From Dysgonamonadaceae bacterium (GTDB lineage: Bacteria > Bacteroidota > Bacteroidia > Bacteroidales > Azobacteroidaceae), in contig JAISWH010000128.1 in the NCBI GenBank assembly GCA_031271125.1, forward strand, positions 1 to 41,147: a stretch of 41,147 bases of DNA. Direction: 5' to 3'. Each line of letters starts with the position of its first letter. The first letter of the stretch is position 1. The notes below the pieces were generated by a model that was not told the origin of the DNA, made no database searches, and saw only the letters and a program-made list of their open reading frames with translations. This document shows positions 39,450 to 41,147 of this stretch, piece by piece. The position numbers were made by a program, and so were the translations under genes.

Positions 39450-40258
39450 ATAGAAAATCTTTAAAAAGAAGCGCAATGATATTAGGTTACACCTTGTGTC
39501 TTTGCGGGACAAGCATTTCGGCGCAAGAGCCGCCTGTTGATATTGATTTATGGAAAGACGGTAGAGCCGTTATGCGGGTCTTCCTTCCGTCGGAGGCAAA
39601 ACAGCCTGCCAAAGCGGTCGTTATCTGTCCGGGCGGAGGATACAGTCATCTGGCAATGGATCACGAAGGTTACGACTGGGCGCCGTTTTTCAACGAACAG
39701 GGCATTGCAGCTATTGTACTCAAATACCGTATGCCCGGTGGCAATCCTGCTATTCCTGCCGCGGATGCTTTAGAAGCCATACGACTTGCGAAAGAACATG
39801 CCGCCGAATGGAATATCAATCCCGCCGCCATCGGCATTATGGGCTCGTCTGCCGGCGGACATCTGGCGTCAACCGTTGCGACACACGCGCCGAAAGAACT
39901 GTGTCCGGCGTTTCAGATACTGTTTTATCCGGTTATCACGATGGACGCAAAGGAAACGCATCGCGGCTCGCGTAATCAATTACTCGGCGAAAAACCGACC
40001 GATGAGATGGTGCGCCTGTACAGTAATGAACTACAGGTAACGGACAATACGCCACCTGCATTTATCACCCTCTCGGACGACGACAAAGCCGTACCTCCCA
40101 TCAACGCAGTCAGGTATTATATGGCTTTGAAAGAGCACAACATTCCGGCAACCATGTACATTTATCCGGACGGCGGGCATGGCTGGGGAATCAAAGAGAG
40201 TTTCAAATACAGGAAAGAAATGTTGATGAAACTTGGAAAGTGGTTGAATAGTAATTAA
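39446..40258 (+). CDS. alpha/beta-hydrolase fold esterase (acetyl/feruloyl esterase-like)
   Basis: 270 aa; signal peptide, VVICPGGGYSHLAMDHEGYDWA, nucleophile elbow GSSAGGHLAS, DGGHGWG. Confidence 0.88.
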   Translation: MNRKSLKRSAMILGYTLCLCGTSISAQEPPVDIDLWKDGRAVMRVFLPSEAKQPAKAVVICPGGGYSHLAMDHEGYDWAPFFNEQGIAAIVLKYRMPGGNPAIPAADALEAIRLAKEHAAEWNINPAAIGIMGSSAGGHLASTVATHAPKELCPAFQILFYPVITMDAKETHRGSRNQLLGEKPTDEMVRLYSNELQVTDNTPPAFITLSDDDKAVPPINAVRYYMALKEHNIPATMYIYPDGGHGWGIKESFKYRKEMLMKLGKWLNSN

Positions 40259-40311
40259 TTTTAGAAGCGGCGCTCAACGTAATGAATGAAAATCACAAAA
40301 TAAAAATAATA

Positions 40312-41147
40312 ATGAACAAAAAAATCTTTACCCTGAGTTTGAGTTTTTTACTGGCTCTAACCTCTCTTTCAGTGACGGCAAAAGAAAAGTTTGTAACGGT
40401 CGACGCCCCTTTCCCGATGCCTTCCCTCCGTAAAAACACGCTGCCCGACGGTTCCCAAATCCGCGAAAAAACAAACGACGCAGAAAAATTCCCCGACGGA
40501 ACGCCCATTCCCGCCTGGTTCCGGCAAAACAAGCCGGTCGAACTGTCTGCTTTGGGAAAACAGTACCGCATTACCGATTACGATGTTTCGAACGACAGCA
40601 TAAAAATTCAAACCTCGCAAATTCAGGCGGTTATCGACCGTGCGCATCGCGAAGGAGGCGGAGTCGTGGTGATTCCGAAAGGAACATTCCTGAGCGGCTC
40701 GTTGTTTTTCAAACCGAAAACGCATTTGTATCTCGAAGAAGGAGCCGTATTGAAAGGAAGTGACGACATCAGCAATTTCCCCATAGTCAAAACCCGGATA
40801 GAAGGACAAACCTTGAAATATTTTGCCGCGCTTATCAATGCCGACCAAGTCGATGGGTTTACCATTTCGGGCAAAGGAACCATTAACGGCAACGGATTGC
40901 GCTATTGGAAAGCGTTTTGGCTGCGCCGCGAGTTCAATCCCGATTGTACCAATATGGACGAGATGCGCCCGCGGTTGGTGTATATTTCAAACAGCAAAGA
41001 TGTTCAATTGTCGGGAGTCAGCCTGATGAATTCGCCGTTTTGGACAACGCATTTATACCGTTGTGAAAACGTTAAATTATTGAACCTGCATATTTATTCC
41101 CCCTATCAACCGGTCAAAGCGCCAAGCACGGACGCCGTAGATATTGA
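40312..41147 (+). CDS. GH28 polygalacturonase-like protein (3' truncated by window end)
   Basis: Manual translation MNKKIFTLSLSFLLALTSLSVTAKEKFVTVDAPFPMP...AVIDRAHREGGGVVVIPKGTFLSGSLFFKPKTHLYLEEGAVLKGSDD...SPFWTTHLYRCENVKLLNLHIYSPYQPVKAPSTDAVDI; absent from the ORF track because it is open at the edge. An in-frame upstream ATG exists at 40282. Confidence 0.9.
   Translation, partial: MNKKIFTLSLSFLLALTSLSVTAKEKFVTVDAPFPMPSLRKNTLPDGSQIREKTNDAEKFPDGTPIPAWFRQNKPVELSALGKQYRITDYDVSNDSIKIQTSQIQAVIDRAHREGGGVVVIPKGTFLSGSLFFKPKTHLYLEEGAVLKGSDDISNFPIVKTRIEGQTLKYFAALINADQVDGFTISGKGTINGNGLRYWKAFWLRREFNPDCTNMDEMRPRLVYISNSKDVQLSGVSLMNSPFWTTHLYRCENVKLLNLHIYSPYQPVKAPSTDAVDI

Noticed and set aside
1-41147. Anti-phage defence system around the two AAA ATPases
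   Set aside because: Each ATPase is a single gene with no defence partners nearby; standalone AAA/DUF4143-type genes are common in Bacteroidota.
1-41147. tRNA, rRNA or tmRNA genes
   Set aside because: No cloverleaf-like or rRNA-like sequence was recognised by eye in the intergenic regions; a tRNAscan-type search would be needed to be sure.

Overview
This 41 kb window comes from a Bacteroidota (Bacteroidales-like) chromosome. The evidence is SusC/SusD genes, a hybrid two-component regulator, and promoters of the TTTG / TAnnTTTG type. The left half is mainly housekeeping: pnp, greA, a HIT protein, rarA, serC, pgk, and pta, a 3-hydroxyacyl-CoA dehydrogenase-like gene and ackA. Two outer-membrane protein genes follow, then fmt. 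The right half is polysaccharide-utilisation content: DUF4886, SusD, SusC, rpsA, GH51, a hybrid two-component regulator, GH2, GH115, an alpha/beta-hydrolase esterase, and a GH28 truncated by the window end. Two standalone AAA ATPase genes with PD-(D/E)XK-like C-termini are also present. No rRNA, tRNA, CRISPR array, transposase or phage genes were recognised. The observations most worth checking are: (1) a pair of inverted 27-bp recombinase-site-like repeats around a 331-bp segment between two divergent outer-membrane genes, with a 41-nt near-perfect palindrome inside; (2) an orphan promoter-to-terminator unit of about 80 nt downstream of ackA (candidate sRNA); (3) a 14-copy hexapeptide (18-bp) tandem repeat at the N-terminus of ribosomal protein S1; (4) a GH115 protein carrying what looks like the first block of a GDSL/CE12 esterase at its N-terminus and a non-canonical C-terminal tail that contains the promoter of the next ATPase gene; (5) a repeat-like in-frame insertion in a lipoprotein signal peptide. 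All calls come from reading the sequence; no database search was run.
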